From an uncultured Microbacteriaceae bacterium (GTDB lineage Bacteria; Actinomycetota; Actinomycetes; Actinomycetales; Microbacteriaceae), in contig CANKXX010000005.1 in the NCBI GenBank assembly GCA_947487835.1, positions 62,001 to 126,000 of the forward strand: a stretch of 64,000 nt of DNA. Direction: 5' to 3'. The stretch's first letter is position 1, and the number at the start of each line of letters is the position of its first letter. Shown piece after piece: positions 54,271 through 63,316 of the stretch. The notes beneath the pieces are model-generated. The model did not search any database, was not told the DNA's origin, and saw only the letters and a program-made list of their open reading frames with translations. The position numbers were made by a program, and so were the translations under genes.

Positions 54271-55641
54271 ATGAATGGCGAGCTCGTTTTTACCGTCAAC
54301 GGAGCGACAGCTGTCGCCGCAACGCCAATAGGTCTCGCGCAAGCGGGCCTCCGAGAGAGGCAACACCTCCAAGAGTGGGTCATCGCTCATCCAGAGGTCC
54401 TGGGCTCTTCAATCAAGATCATCGCCTTCGAGTTCGGCAGTTGGACAGGTCACACGGGGCAGAAGGAACGCGACCGACTCGACGTCCTAGCTCTCGACGG
54501 AGATGGGCACCTCCTCGTCGTGGAGCTGAAGCGAGACAGGGCACCCGACACGGTCGAAATGCAAGCCTTGAAATATGCAGCGCTAGTCTCTCGATTCACC
54601 CGGGACGACCTCGACCGAGTCCACGCACGCTTCCGCAGTCAGACCTCTGGCCGAGAAATAACCCCTGGTGAAGCGGCAGCCGAACTAGATGCATGGGCGG
54701 AAATCACCGAAGAGTCCCTACGACTGCCGAAGATCGTTCTCATGGCAACCGAGTTCCCCCAGACGGTCACCGCAACCGTCGTGTTCCTGCATCAGCAACT
54801 CGGACTCGACATCAAGCTCCTGGTATTTCAGGCATATCAAACCGCCAACGACGTCCTCGTCACCGTGTCACAGCACTACCCACCACCTGGGATCGAAGAA
54901 TTCGTTCTCTCACCGGAGGTTAACGAAGCACAAAAAGCGAAGACCGGTAAACAGAACAAACAGCGGGAAACGAACACAGTCGCGCGTCTGATCGCCGCTG
55001 AAGTGCTCGAACAAGGCGAACGATTCCAATTCAACGCTACCTTGGAGCTGAACACCGCGCTTGAAGAATGGTTCGCAGAAGAGCCCGAACGCAGGTACGC
55101 AACATGGCAAGAAGACCCAGCGGCCCCATTGATCTGGCAGGCAGATGATCAGCCCTACTCACCAACAGGGCTAGCCCGGCTCATCCTCGAGCAAGGAGCG
55201 GGCAGAACCGTCGTAGCACTTCAGGGCCCCGCCTACTGGGTGAACGATGCCGGCGAGAACCTTGTCGAAATAGCCAACAATCTGCCAGAGCAGGAAGAAG
55301 TACCCCTTGAAACACACACCGAAAAGATGAGCCCGGCCCTGCTGCCGCTCTGGGAGCAGCTGGACGCCGGCATCCTCGCCCTCAGTCCTGAGGTGTCGCG
55401 CCGCTCCCGGGTGCGCGGTCTGAAGTACTACGGCAAACGCAAGCTTTGCGATGTCACCGTTCATGGCGACCACCTGAGCGTGTACGTCCAGGGACTCAAT
55501 ATCGACGAGTACCCCGCCACCCCTTCCAATGCCATCGTGAGCGGACGGCCACGGTACATACACGCGCAATTGAGATCCTCGGCTGACCACGACGAGATAC
55601 TTTGTCTTCTACAGAAGGGCCTCGCCTCACAAGGCAGCTAA
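54271..55641 (+). CDS. NucS-like PD-(D/E)XK nuclease-domain protein with DUF5655-like C-terminus
   Basis: A 456-aa protein. Residues 25-125 resemble the NucS/EndoMS-type nuclease core: RLDVLALDGDGHLLVVELKR (about 69-88) gives the Asp...Glu-x-Lys catalytic set, preceded by LGSSIKIIAFEFGSW. The middle (130-340) is mixed. The C-terminal ~110 residues (SPALLPLWEQLDAGILALSP, then KYYGKRKLCDVTVHGDHLSV) resemble DUF5655, a domain found fused to such nucleases. AGGGGAG lies 6 nt before ATG. It is a lone plus-strand gene set between relaxase-linked genes, so it is probably cargo: a defence or repair nuclease. Confidence 0.7.
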   Translation: MNGELVFTVNGATAVAATPIGLAQAGLRERQHLQEWVIAHPEVLGSSIKIIAFEFGSWTGHTGQKERDRLDVLALDGDGHLLVVELKRDRAPDTVEMQALKYAALVSRFTRDDLDRVHARFRSQTSGREITPGEAAAELDAWAEITEESLRLPKIVLMATEFPQTVTATVVFLHQQLGLDIKLLVFQAYQTANDVLVTVSQHYPPPGIEEFVLSPEVNEAQKAKTGKQNKQRETNTVARLIAAEVLEQGERFQFNATLELNTALEEWFAEEPERRYATWQEDPAAPLIWQADDQPYSPTGLARLILEQGAGRTVVALQGPAYWVNDAGENLVEIANNLPEQEEVPLETHTEKMSPALLPLWEQLDAGILALSPEVSRRSRVRGLKYYGKRKLCDVTVHGDHLSVYVQGLNIDEYPATPSNAIVSGRPRYIHAQLRSSADHDEILCLLQKGLASQGS

Positions 55642-55761
55642 GGGCAGAGCGGGCCGCCTAGTCGAGATCGAGGGAAACGCACGAATTGTGGCATCGGTGC
55701 TCTGCGCGGCTATACACGTCGCGACGAGCGATCGCGCGTGAGAGATTGCCTCGCCAGCACT

Positions 55762-58700
55762 CTAGAGCTGAATTGCGGCCAACGGATGGCCCGACTGGGT
55801 GCGTGCCGATTGCTCCTCGGCGGCCTGAGTTCGCGCGATACTTCGCGCTTCGTTCAAAGCGGTCCTGGCGCGTGCAGCGTCGAGGGCTTGTGCGGTGGAT
55901 TGCGGTGTCGGACCAAGCGGCGTCGCACTGATGATCCCGTAGCGGTCGCGGTACGCGGCCAGGGTGCACGCGCGCGAGCGCCAGGCTGCGCGCGCCGACC
56001 CCCTCGGTGATGCTCCGAGGGCTGTTGCCCAGGCTTCCTTCGACTGAATCGCCGCGTCGAGGATGGCCGTGGCGCGGGCCTCGATTAGATGTTCCCGCTC
56101 GACGAGGGCTCGGTGCATCTCGGCATCCATGAACCCGACTGCCTTCGGGATAAGGCCTGCGACCAAATGCCCCTTCTGTCCTGCCCGAGCACCGTTGCTT
56201 CCGTGCTGCACGACGACGGTTGCGACCCTGGCGCCGAGAACTGCAGCGATGTCGTGAGCACCGTCGAACCCTCGACTCGCGACCACGCCCCGGATCAGGC
56301 GTTGTAGGTCGAATCCGTAAGCCTCTGCGCGTCTGAGCTCGCCAGCGAGAGGCCCGAATGCATCCGAATCGATGACGGCCTCGGCCTGCTGATCGGTCAG
56401 TCCGCTGTGGGATACAAGGCTCACCCATCGGCCGTGTTGTGCGGTCGCGGCGATGGTTTCGTACTCGGCCGCGAGTTGAGCGACCGAGCCCCATGCGTCC
56501 TGCTCGGCGGCGATGGTCTCGTGAGCCGACAGTTCGGCTCCGACATGCTTCAGGACTCCGTGTAGGACTGAACTCGCCGATACCGGCGTGTCACCTGGGC
56601 GCGGCCCAACATGGGCGGCATCGGGGCGGTCGACCGCGACGTATGCGTGGTTCGCTTCGCGTCCGCGGCTCATCGCGACGTAGAGGTTCTCCCTCGTCAT
56701 CCCGGGCGCGACCACCACGTGTGCCGTGTCTGTCGTGACGCCTTGGGCTCGATGCGAGGTGACGGCATAGCCGAGCTCGACGTGCCGTTTGACATAGTCG
56801 GCTGGAAGCAGGACTGCACTCCCCCATTGATGTCCTTGCCTGCGCACCTCGAGGGAACCATTGCGTCGCGTCGCGATGACTACCCAACAGTCTCCGTTGC
56901 GCACCCAGGTGCGGCCCGCTTGGAGCAAGCGGTTGTTGCGCCTGGTGATTACCGCGTCTCCCGCAGCAGCACGAGCGCCGTCGTGAATCGCGACTTCTCG
57001 GCGAGCGTCGATGCGTCCTTCCAGGATGAGCGCGTTTCGTGCTCGCTGATTGAGGGCCGTGACGGCCTCGTTCGAATCACTGATCAGAACCGTCGTTTTA
57101 CCGGCTCGGGCATCCGCACGCCAGGCCTCGAAAGCAGCATCGGCCATCGCCTCGCTACTGCCGTCTCGGATGCGACCATGATTCATGTACAGGTCGACGG
57201 CTTCCGTATTGCCAACACGCAGTTCGCGGGTGGCGCTGCGCTCCCAGTCATGAACGAATCGGTGCAGGTCGACGAGCTCAGGCGGATCTGGGTGGTGGTG
57301 GACCAGCATCGCGAACGCGCCTCCGGCATCGATGGATTGCAGCTGTGCGTGATCGCCGACGAGGAGCACCTTCGCACCGACCGCAGCAGCACGCGCGGTG
57401 ATGCGGTCGAGGAGCAGGGTGCTTGCGAGCGATGCTTCGTCGATGATCACGAGTTGCGAGGGCCGGAAGGATTCGCCCTGTGTCAGGTGGTTCTGCCACC
57501 ACTTCGACAGGTTCTCGGTTCTGATGCCGAGATCACCGGCGAGTACATGGGCGGCGGCAGCGGATGGGGCGAGGCCGACGACGGAGCCGGCGCCGTTGGC
57601 CGTCTCCCATGCGTGCCGCAACGTGTTCATGGTGGTCGTCTTGCCCGCGCCTGCCGGTCCGACCAGGAGGTCGAGGATGCGTCCGGAACGGGCGATCATT
57701 TCGAGCGCAGCGAGTTGGTCCTCGCCCAGAAGTCCGCCGCTCGGAAGTTGCACTGGGGCAGCCGAACGAAGGGCTGCGGGAGCGAGCTTCGGCCCGGATT
57801 CATCGGCACCGCGCTCGAGCAAGCGAGCTTCTGCGTCGAGCAATTCCGCGGAGGTGTAGGTGGTGGAATGGCGCGGACGGAAGACGGAGGTCCCATCGTG
57901 CCGCCGAAAGGCAGGCGGACTTGAGGCGAACTCGGGCGGCGTGATCCGTATCGACGCGCTTTCCGCTGCATGTACGACGCGGCCGACTACCGCTTCCCGG
58001 TCGGATGCTGAGGCGAACCGATAGTGCATGGTCTGGCGAGCGGCCTCGGCGGTGAGGTTCCAATGTCTCCAGGTGGCGCGCTTCTCACTGACCGCTGTCA
58101 TCACGCTCCGTCCGAGAGCGCTGATGGTGACCTGAGAAATCTCGTCCGACCGCAACACCAACGGGGAACGGCACGTGGACGCGATTCTTGCCCAGTTCGT
58201 CACATCACTGCCAAGCGCGACTGCGGCTCTGTTCCGCCACTCGGCCATGAGGTCCGACAGGGACCGCACTTCTTTCGGAGGCCGCGTGGAGAGCGTGGCT
58301 TGAGCACGCAACCTCATCACGGTCGCCGGATTTGGTCGGTGGCGGTACGCGCTCACGTACGCGTCAATGAGACGGTCCGTCTCGACATCGATGTGCCGCG
58401 ATCGGGTAGAGAACTCAGCAATGAGGGCCTCGGGAACCGACTTCACAGCCCAAGCCGGATGGCGGTCCCTTCCTCGCTCTCGGCGCTCCCATTGCACGCC
58501 GAGCGCTCGAGTCAGGGCATCGGCGAACAACGCTTCATGTAGCTCGGAGAGGGCAACGACGGCGGCGTGCATCGGGCGACCATCAAGGGACCGCCATTTG
58601 CCGTCGCGCGAGGTCTGCACTTTGTTACTGAAGACGACGTGCGTGTGCAGGTGCGGGTCTCCAGCCCGACTGTCGAAGTGATCGAACGCGGTCGCGATCA

Positions 58701-59316
58701 GGCCCGCCACCTCTACTTGCGCGACAGCACCGTCACCTGCGTGCCAGCCCGTTCGGGTCGCGGCAACTTCGCGTTCGATGTAGACAAGCGCTGCGGCGAC
58801 CGCCTCGTGATGCGCATTCGCGATGCACCTCTGCGTGTGCGCATCGGCGATGCCCCAGAGGACGCTCGCTGACTTCGGAATCGAGAAAGTGAAGTCGTAG
58901 CCCGCAACGGCCCGCCTCCGATGATGCACCTCCTCGACATTCGGGCGAGGCAGGACCTCCCCCGACGACGCCGAGCCGCTTGGGCCCTTCGCCGGGTCCC
59001 CCCGGCCAGCAACGGGCTGGCTTTCGCGACGGTACACAGGGTACGCACGCCCGAGAGGCACACCGCTGACCGGATCTCGCCCGGAGCCGATCAAGAGCTG
59101 TAACTGCTCCTCCGTGACCTCGTCGCCCTGTTCGATTTCACCCGTGCTCAGACCGGGAAGCCCGCTCCCCATCCATCGCCCGGGCGGCGTGCCCTTCGCG
59201 CTGTAGTACCGCGTCAGCGGCGTGGACAGCGACCGTTCCCCGTCGCCAGCAGCAACTGTGCGTAACAGGTAGCGGAACCCATCGCCGGCACTCATCACTC
59301 GCATGGACACGGTCAC
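55762..59316 (-). CDS. MobF-family conjugative relaxase-helicase (TraA/TrwC-like)
   Basis: A 1184-aa protein that nicks oriT and unwinds the transferred strand. The TrwC relaxase domain (1 to about 330) has the catalytic tyrosine region (LTRYYSAKGTPPGRW near 35-49), YDFTFSIPKSASVLWG near 130 and the HUH-type metal site GDPHLHTHVVFSNKV near 195-209. The helicase part has Walker A VGPAGAGKTTTMNTL near 552-566, VIIDEASLAS near 625 and AVTSHRAQGVTTDTAHV near 835. The C-terminal third is helical. GTG 59316, preceded by GGAGG, gives the classic TVSMRVMSAGDG start. It shows that the region was or is a conjugative or mobilisable element. Confidence 0.9.
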   Translation of the reverse strand: MTVSMRVMSAGDGFRYLLRTVAAGDGERSLSTPLTRYYSAKGTPPGRWMGSGLPGLSTGEIEQGDEVTEEQLQLLIGSGRDPVSGVPLGRAYPVYRRESQPVAGRGDPAKGPSGSASSGEVLPRPNVEEVHHRRRAVAGYDFTFSIPKSASVLWGIADAHTQRCIANAHHEAVAAALVYIEREVAATRTGWHAGDGAVAQVEVAGLIATAFDHFDSRAGDPHLHTHVVFSNKVQTSRDGKWRSLDGRPMHAAVVALSELHEALFADALTRALGVQWERRERGRDRHPAWAVKSVPEALIAEFSTRSRHIDVETDRLIDAYVSAYRHRPNPATVMRLRAQATLSTRPPKEVRSLSDLMAEWRNRAAVALGSDVTNWARIASTCRSPLVLRSDEISQVTISALGRSVMTAVSEKRATWRHWNLTAEAARQTMHYRFASASDREAVVGRVVHAAESASIRITPPEFASSPPAFRRHDGTSVFRPRHSTTYTSAELLDAEARLLERGADESGPKLAPAALRSAAPVQLPSGGLLGEDQLAALEMIARSGRILDLLVGPAGAGKTTTMNTLRHAWETANGAGSVVGLAPSAAAAHVLAGDLGIRTENLSKWWQNHLTQGESFRPSQLVIIDEASLASTLLLDRITARAAAVGAKVLLVGDHAQLQSIDAGGAFAMLVHHHPDPPELVDLHRFVHDWERSATRELRVGNTEAVDLYMNHGRIRDGSSEAMADAAFEAWRADARAGKTTVLISDSNEAVTALNQRARNALILEGRIDARREVAIHDGARAAAGDAVITRRNNRLLQAGRTWVRNGDCWVVIATRRNGSLEVRRQGHQWGSAVLLPADYVKRHVELGYAVTSHRAQGVTTDTAHVVVAPGMTRENLYVAMSRGREANHAYVAVDRPDAAHVGPRPGDTPVSASSVLHGVLKHVGAELSAHETIAAEQDAWGSVAQLAAEYETIAATAQHGRWVSLVSHSGLTDQQAEAVIDSDAFGPLAGELRRAEAYGFDLQRLIRGVVASRGFDGAHDIAAVLGARVATVVVQHGSNGARAGQKGHLVAGLIPKAVGFMDAEMHRALVEREHLIEARATAILDAAIQSKEAWATALGASPRGSARAAWRSRACTLAAYRDRYGIISATPLGPTPQSTAQALDAARARTALNEARSIARTQAAEEQSARTQSGHPLAAIQL

Positions 59317-59407
59317 CGGGCCACCTCCGCCTACGCGCAGAAGGTGCGCCGCCTCGATCTGCAAGAGGCGTGGCATCTGTCACGGCTTTGGCATCTATCA
59401 AGGCTGT

Positions 59408-59610
59408 CTCGTGGCTGGGCCATCGGGCTCTGAGGGCCCTCGCCGGGCACGGAGGAGGACCAGGAACGAACAGGGTGGACTGAATAGCTCGAGATTCGTT
59501 CGCCTCCCCTCCATGCAGAGCACTCGCGGACATACGAGCGTCACGTTCGGATGCGCGGCCCGCGAACTCCCCCGTGAGTTCGTAAGAATGTCGTCTCCCT
59601 GAAAGTGCAT
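59408..59610 (-). pseudogene. Decayed 3' end of an alpha/beta-hydrolase gene
   Basis: On the minus strand this segment reads HFQGDD, AAHPNVTLV and NLELFSPPCSFL, aligning with SQGDD, AAHPNVTLV and DPELFQSALASFL at the C-terminus of the intact hydrolase (61242-62363). DNA similarity runs in the same orientation and extends past the stop. The copy carries small indels and no upstream part. The similarity and its limits were judged by eye. Confidence 0.7.
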
Positions 59611-59691
59611 CGACGGGAGTCAAGCTGAGTGCCGGTTCCGGTGGTCCTGCTGCAGTGCCCGACGTGGGCCAGGCGAGGCCAGTTTTGCGAG

Positions 59692-61098
59692 ATGATGGCT
59701 GGCATGAGGAGACCCGACTGCCCGGTGCCCACCAGTATGAAAAGGTTCGGTGAAGTGCATCGGTTTTGGCACCGAGCTCTGGACAATTACGCGGATCCGG
59801 AGGAGTACCTTCCTGACCTAAACGCCGCGATTCAAGCTGCGCGGAACACGACGTTCGCGCTGCAGAAGGAAAAGGCGCAAGTCCCAGATTTCGATGAGTG
59901 GTACAAGCGATGGCAGGACGCGCTCAGATCCGATCCGGTCATGAAGTGGTTACATGACGCGCGAACGCGAATTGTGCATTCTGGCGACCTTGAAGCCAGA
60001 TCGGTCACGACCGTTCGTCTCGAGTTCAATTATCAGGACGCCGCTAGAGAGATCGCCTCTGACCTGGGAGCCGAGGCTCCGGCGCCACCCCAGAATGAAG
60101 AAAGCACTCAAGCCAGCTTCGCCGCCCCTGCACTTGTGAAGCCACAAGATATCGCGGAATATCTTCGATCAAACTATGTCCCCGAAGCCCTGGTTCAAGA
60201 GTCGACCGTTTCTTACGAGCGCCGATGGGAGGACGACGGGCTTCCTGGCCGGGAACTCAGCGGCGCTCTCGCGCATGGTTACGCTGCGCTCGGTCGGTTA
60301 CTGGCGGGGGCTCATACCCAAGCGAACGCGACTTGTGATCACGACTATGGATGTGAAGACGCCCTCCCTTTCGGACCCGTTACAACGAGCGTTCGACCGC
60401 CGTCGTGCATGGCGACTACTCGCCACTTGCGTACAAGGACCGTCGAGCTACACACGGGCCTTCCCCCAGAACCTGGCGTCTCAACCGCGGTTAAATTCGA
60501 CCCGCAACAATATGACCGGGCTCAGCGGCGCTACGTTGGTGAAGATGGCAGGCCAATTCCGATCGACTTCATGAAGGCCAACACGGTATTGGACCTGATA
60601 CCAGCGCAGATCGAGCACGCGAAGGCGATTTTGCGCTCGGGTGAAGATCATGGCTGGTTTATCATCTTCTACCGAGGAGGAATCCCCGTAGGCAACCGCA
60701 TGTTGGCGGCAGCTAACGCGCAGCAGAAGCGGGAGCTTGCCAAAGAGGTCGCGGAGGTCGCGTTGAAACTGGATGCGAACGGCGTTCTCGAGGTGGGCGA
60801 AATTTGGATGAGTCCGTCCTCTGAGGTGGATGGACAATTCACGAGACCGGCAGACCATCCAGAACGACGAGAAGCTGTATCTCTCCATGCGATGCTAATC
60901 AGTGGCAAGGAGGTCCAGGTCATCATTCCTTTCACGAGGCCGGAAGGATTAGGCGGGCCAGTTGAATTTGGTGAGGTCGAAATTCTGGACGAGGTCATCA
61001 ACAACTTCATGGCTCCACTTCGGGCAGCGTGGGACTGGAAGAAGCGCTTCCACCCAGCCGAAAGGGGCGCGTCCTTCTTCCGCAACGCGAAGGGCTGA
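59692..61098 (+). CDS. Uncharacterised actinobacterial protein with possible HEPN-like N-terminal region
   Basis: A 468-aa protein. Residues 15-110 are helical (EVHRFWHRALDNYADPEEYL), then VMKWLHDARTRIVHSGDLE, which contains an R-x4-H pattern like the HEPN ribonuclease motif. Residues 125-300 are variable. The C-terminal part (about 300-468) has LIPAQIEHAKAILRSGEDHG and FIIFYRGGIPVGNR. No named family is recognised. Starts at GTG 59629, ATG 59692 or ATG 59704 are all possible; 59692 is a compromise. It sits alone between the intact hydrolase gene and a decayed copy of that gene's 3' end, so it arrived as an insertion. Confidence 0.55.
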   Translation: MMAGMRRPDCPVPTSMKRFGEVHRFWHRALDNYADPEEYLPDLNAAIQAARNTTFALQKEKAQVPDFDEWYKRWQDALRSDPVMKWLHDARTRIVHSGDLEARSVTTVRLEFNYQDAAREIASDLGAEAPAPPQNEESTQASFAAPALVKPQDIAEYLRSNYVPEALVQESTVSYERRWEDDGLPGRELSGALAHGYAALGRLLAGAHTQANATCDHDYGCEDALPFGPVTTSVRPPSCMATTRHLRTRTVELHTGLPPEPGVSTAVKFDPQQYDRAQRRYVGEDGRPIPIDFMKANTVLDLIPAQIEHAKAILRSGEDHGWFIIFYRGGIPVGNRMLAAANAQQKRELAKEVAEVALKLDANGVLEVGEIWMSPSSEVDGQFTRPADHPERREAVSLHAMLISGKEVQVIIPFTRPEGLGGPVEFGEVEILDEVINNFMAPLRAAWDWKKRFHPAERGASFFRNAKG

Positions 61099-61174
61099 CC
61101 ATCGAGGACGCTGGTGGGCCGTCGTAACCCGGTGGTTTCGACGCCCTAGGTCCTGAGTACCGATTGAAACATCT

Positions 61175-61425
61175 CTCGTGACTCCTTCGTGGCCGGGCGC
61201 CGGGGCTCTAAGGGTCTTAGCCACGAACTCGGCTGCCTCCGCTATGACGCGGAGCCTGGCGATGACAGGAACGACGCCAGGGCGGACTGAAATAGTTCTG
61301 GATCGACGTTCGCTTCCCATCCATGAGGAGCACTGGCGGTTTGCACCAGAGTCACGTTTGGATGCGCGGCCGCGAATTGCATCGTGAGTTCGAAAGGAAT
61401 CTCGTCGTCGCCCTGCGAGTGCAAG
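61175..61425. repeat. Direct repeat matching 59408-59610
   Basis: The 3' end of the intact hydrolase gene plus about 65 bp beyond its stop. Together with the decayed copy it brackets a 1.6-kb segment holding one gene. Confidence 0.65.
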
Positions 61426-62363
61426 ACGAGGGTCGGGACACTCAGGCTGTACCCCCTGCTCCAGTCGAGGTGACGAAAGTCGAGCGGGGCTGACATGCCG
61501 ACGATCCAGCTGCCGATCTGAGTCTCCAGCGCCCAGGTGACCAGCGAGCCAACGATCATGGGGAGGCCAGCGCGAGTCACACCATGTTGGACCATACGTC
61601 CCCAGTTGGTTGCTGGACTTATCAGCACGAGTCGCTCGAAAGCGCCGGGCTCTCGCCTCAGCAACTCGAGTGCGACTCCTGCACCCATCGACCACGCCAC
61701 CACGTGCACCTCCGGTGCGCCGTGCGACCGGGCGAACCCGATGGCATCGGCCAAGTCGCTCCACTCGCGCTGGCCAAGGTAGGAAACATGAGTGACGGGC
61801 CCATCCCCCGCGCCACGGTACGTAATGACGAGGGATGTAAGTCCGGCGCGTTTGGCCACGTCGACGGAGCGCAGGGTCACCAGGCGGGACGTGCGTATTC
61901 CTTGGACATGGATGACCCAGGGTGCGTCCTGCCGGGCACCGCGGAATAGCCATGCCGGCGCAGCTGTCCCGTCGCCGAGCGGGATCGCGATGCTTTCCCA
62001 CTTCGGGTCGATCTGCGACGGGCTATGCATGACGTGTCCAGTCCACTGCGCCTTGAATGGCTCCGTCGGCACTGCGGCCGTCGCGTTCACGAGACGGCGA
62101 AGCACCCGTTGCTCGTCCGAATGCTCGACGGCGCCGACGAGGGCATGCTGCTCGAAGTTTGGTCCGAACCAGAGCCCGTAGTTGCCGGGCGCCATCGTGA
62201 GGGCGCTTCGAGGCAACTCGACTCTCTCGCCGACACGGCGTGCGACTACGACTTTTCGACGCGGGGCAACCCCGACCACTCGTAGAGCGAGCTTCCGGAT
62301 GAACCAGGCGGCCGGCCCGACCACGAGGGTGAGTCCGGCGACTACGACGACGGCCGGGATCAC
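61242..62363 (-). CDS. Membrane-anchored alpha/beta hydrolase
   Basis: A 373-aa protein. One N-terminal transmembrane helix (IPAVVVVAGLTLVVGPAAWF) is followed by about 110 residues of unknown type. The alpha/beta-hydrolase domain has the nucleophile elbow AWSMGAGVAL (Gly-x-Ser-x-Gly variant, near 225-234), PTLVLHSQGDDEIPF with the acid near 320, and the histidine in SAPHGW near 350. GTG 62363 overlaps the stop of the membrane-protein gene (GTGA). It is the last gene of the ImmA/IrrE operon. Substrate unknown; possibly a lipid or ester hydrolase. Confidence 0.75.
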   Translation of the reverse strand: MIPAVVVVAGLTLVVGPAAWFIRKLALRVVGVAPRRKVVVARRVGERVELPRSALTMAPGNYGLWFGPNFEQHALVGAVEHSDEQRVLRRLVNATAAVPTEPFKAQWTGHVMHSPSQIDPKWESIAIPLGDGTAAPAWLFRGARQDAPWVIHVQGIRTSRLVTLRSVDVAKRAGLTSLVITYRGAGDGPVTHVSYLGQREWSDLADAIGFARSHGAPEVHVVAWSMGAGVALELLRREPGAFERLVLISPATNWGRMVQHGVTRAGLPMIVGSLVTWALETQIGSWIVGMSAPLDFRHLDWSRGYSLSVPTLVLHSQGDDEIPFELTMQFAAAHPNVTLVQTASAPHGWEANVDPELFQSALASFLSSPGSAS

Positions 62364-63316
62364 GCGGCGGCTTCCTTCGGTTCAACGCTCGTCATTCTGA
62401 GTACGGCGGGCGCCTTCATCTGCCGATCGAGCACCTCTGCGGCTGCTCGCAGCAGCACTCGCTCCTTTGCGGTCAGCGGTTGACTGTTCGCGATGTCGGT
62501 GAGGCGCACAGCAAGTCGGTACGCCTCATGCACGGGATCCTCATCGGGGATGGCGGCGAGCGTCATGCCGCGACCGACATTCGCGCGCTTGAGGAGTCGG
62601 CCGAGGGCAGCGTGCACCGGCCTCCGGATCACCCGAGCGATCGCAAAAACGATGATCCCGGAACAGACGAGCACCACTCCCCCATAGAACGGGATCGTGA
62701 ACAGGTTACCGACGAACTCGACGGCAGGAGTCTGGCCCTGCCGTGCAACACGGAGCGTGAGGTAGACGATTTCGACGAGGCTCGCCGCGATGATCGCCCA
62801 CGCTCCGACGCGGATCAGGACGTAGGGCCGGGGCGTACGCCCATGGATGCCCGCGAGCATACGGATCATGATGACCACCACCCATGCCATGTAGATCGAC
62901 GCATACGCCCACAGGCCCGGTTGGGCGGCATGCTCCTTCACGAAGTCGCCGGACGTTGGGCCACGGTTGGGGATCAGAAAAAAAGGGATGGTGAAGGAGA
63001 CGAGCATCACGGGCAACTCCCAGAGGCTTCGCCTGTGGAAGCGGGTCCCGTCCAGCGTGCGCGAAGCCTGCATGACGAACCAGAACGCGGTCGTCGCCAG
63101 CAGGTTTTGCACGAGGTTTACGACATTGGAACCACCGAGCCACCCGTCGACGACCGGGATGGGAACAACCACGCCCACCATGAAGACGGCCCCGAGGCCG
63201 GCCATCGTCGCGAACCAGGTCAGTCGGCTGGACGGTTCCCGCACTGCCGAGGGCAGTCGCATCAACGTCAGCACCAGCAGCGCCAGAAACGCGACCGTCT
63301 CGATCCGAATGTGCAC
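62360..63316 (-). CDS. Multi-pass integral membrane protein (MAB_1171c/DUF6545-like)
   Basis: A 318-aa protein with about seven hydrophobic helices in the first 225 residues, for example VAFLALLVLTLM at 8-19, MAGLGAVFMVGVVVPIPVV near 38-56, MAWVVVIMIRML near 143 and VLVCSGIIVFAIA near 213. A cytosolic helical tail of about 90 residues contains DEDPVHEAYRLAVRLTDI. This layout, seven helices plus tail next to an ImmA/IrrE gene, fits the MAB_1171c-type family of actinobacteria. It overlaps both neighbours (TAGTG upstream, GTGA downstream), so the module is co-translated. It could be a sensor or the protein acted on by the peptidase. Confidence 0.7.
   Translation of the reverse strand: MHIRIETVAFLALLVLTLMRLPSAVREPSSRLTWFATMAGLGAVFMVGVVVPIPVVDGWLGGSNVVNLVQNLLATTAFWFVMQASRTLDGTRFHRRSLWELPVMLVSFTIPFFLIPNRGPTSGDFVKEHAAQPGLWAYASIYMAWVVVIMIRMLAGIHGRTPRPYVLIRVGAWAIIAASLVEIVYLTLRVARQGQTPAVEFVGNLFTIPFYGGVVLVCSGIIVFAIARVIRRPVHAALGRLLKRANVGRGMTLAAIPDEDPVHEAYRLAVRLTDIANSQPLTAKERVLLRAAAEVLDRQMKAPAVLRMTSVEPKEAAA

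Noticed and set aside
56611-57924. 437-codon plus-strand frame opposite the relaxase helicase domain
   Set aside because: It lies fully inside the MobF gene, whose Walker and HUH motifs are intact.
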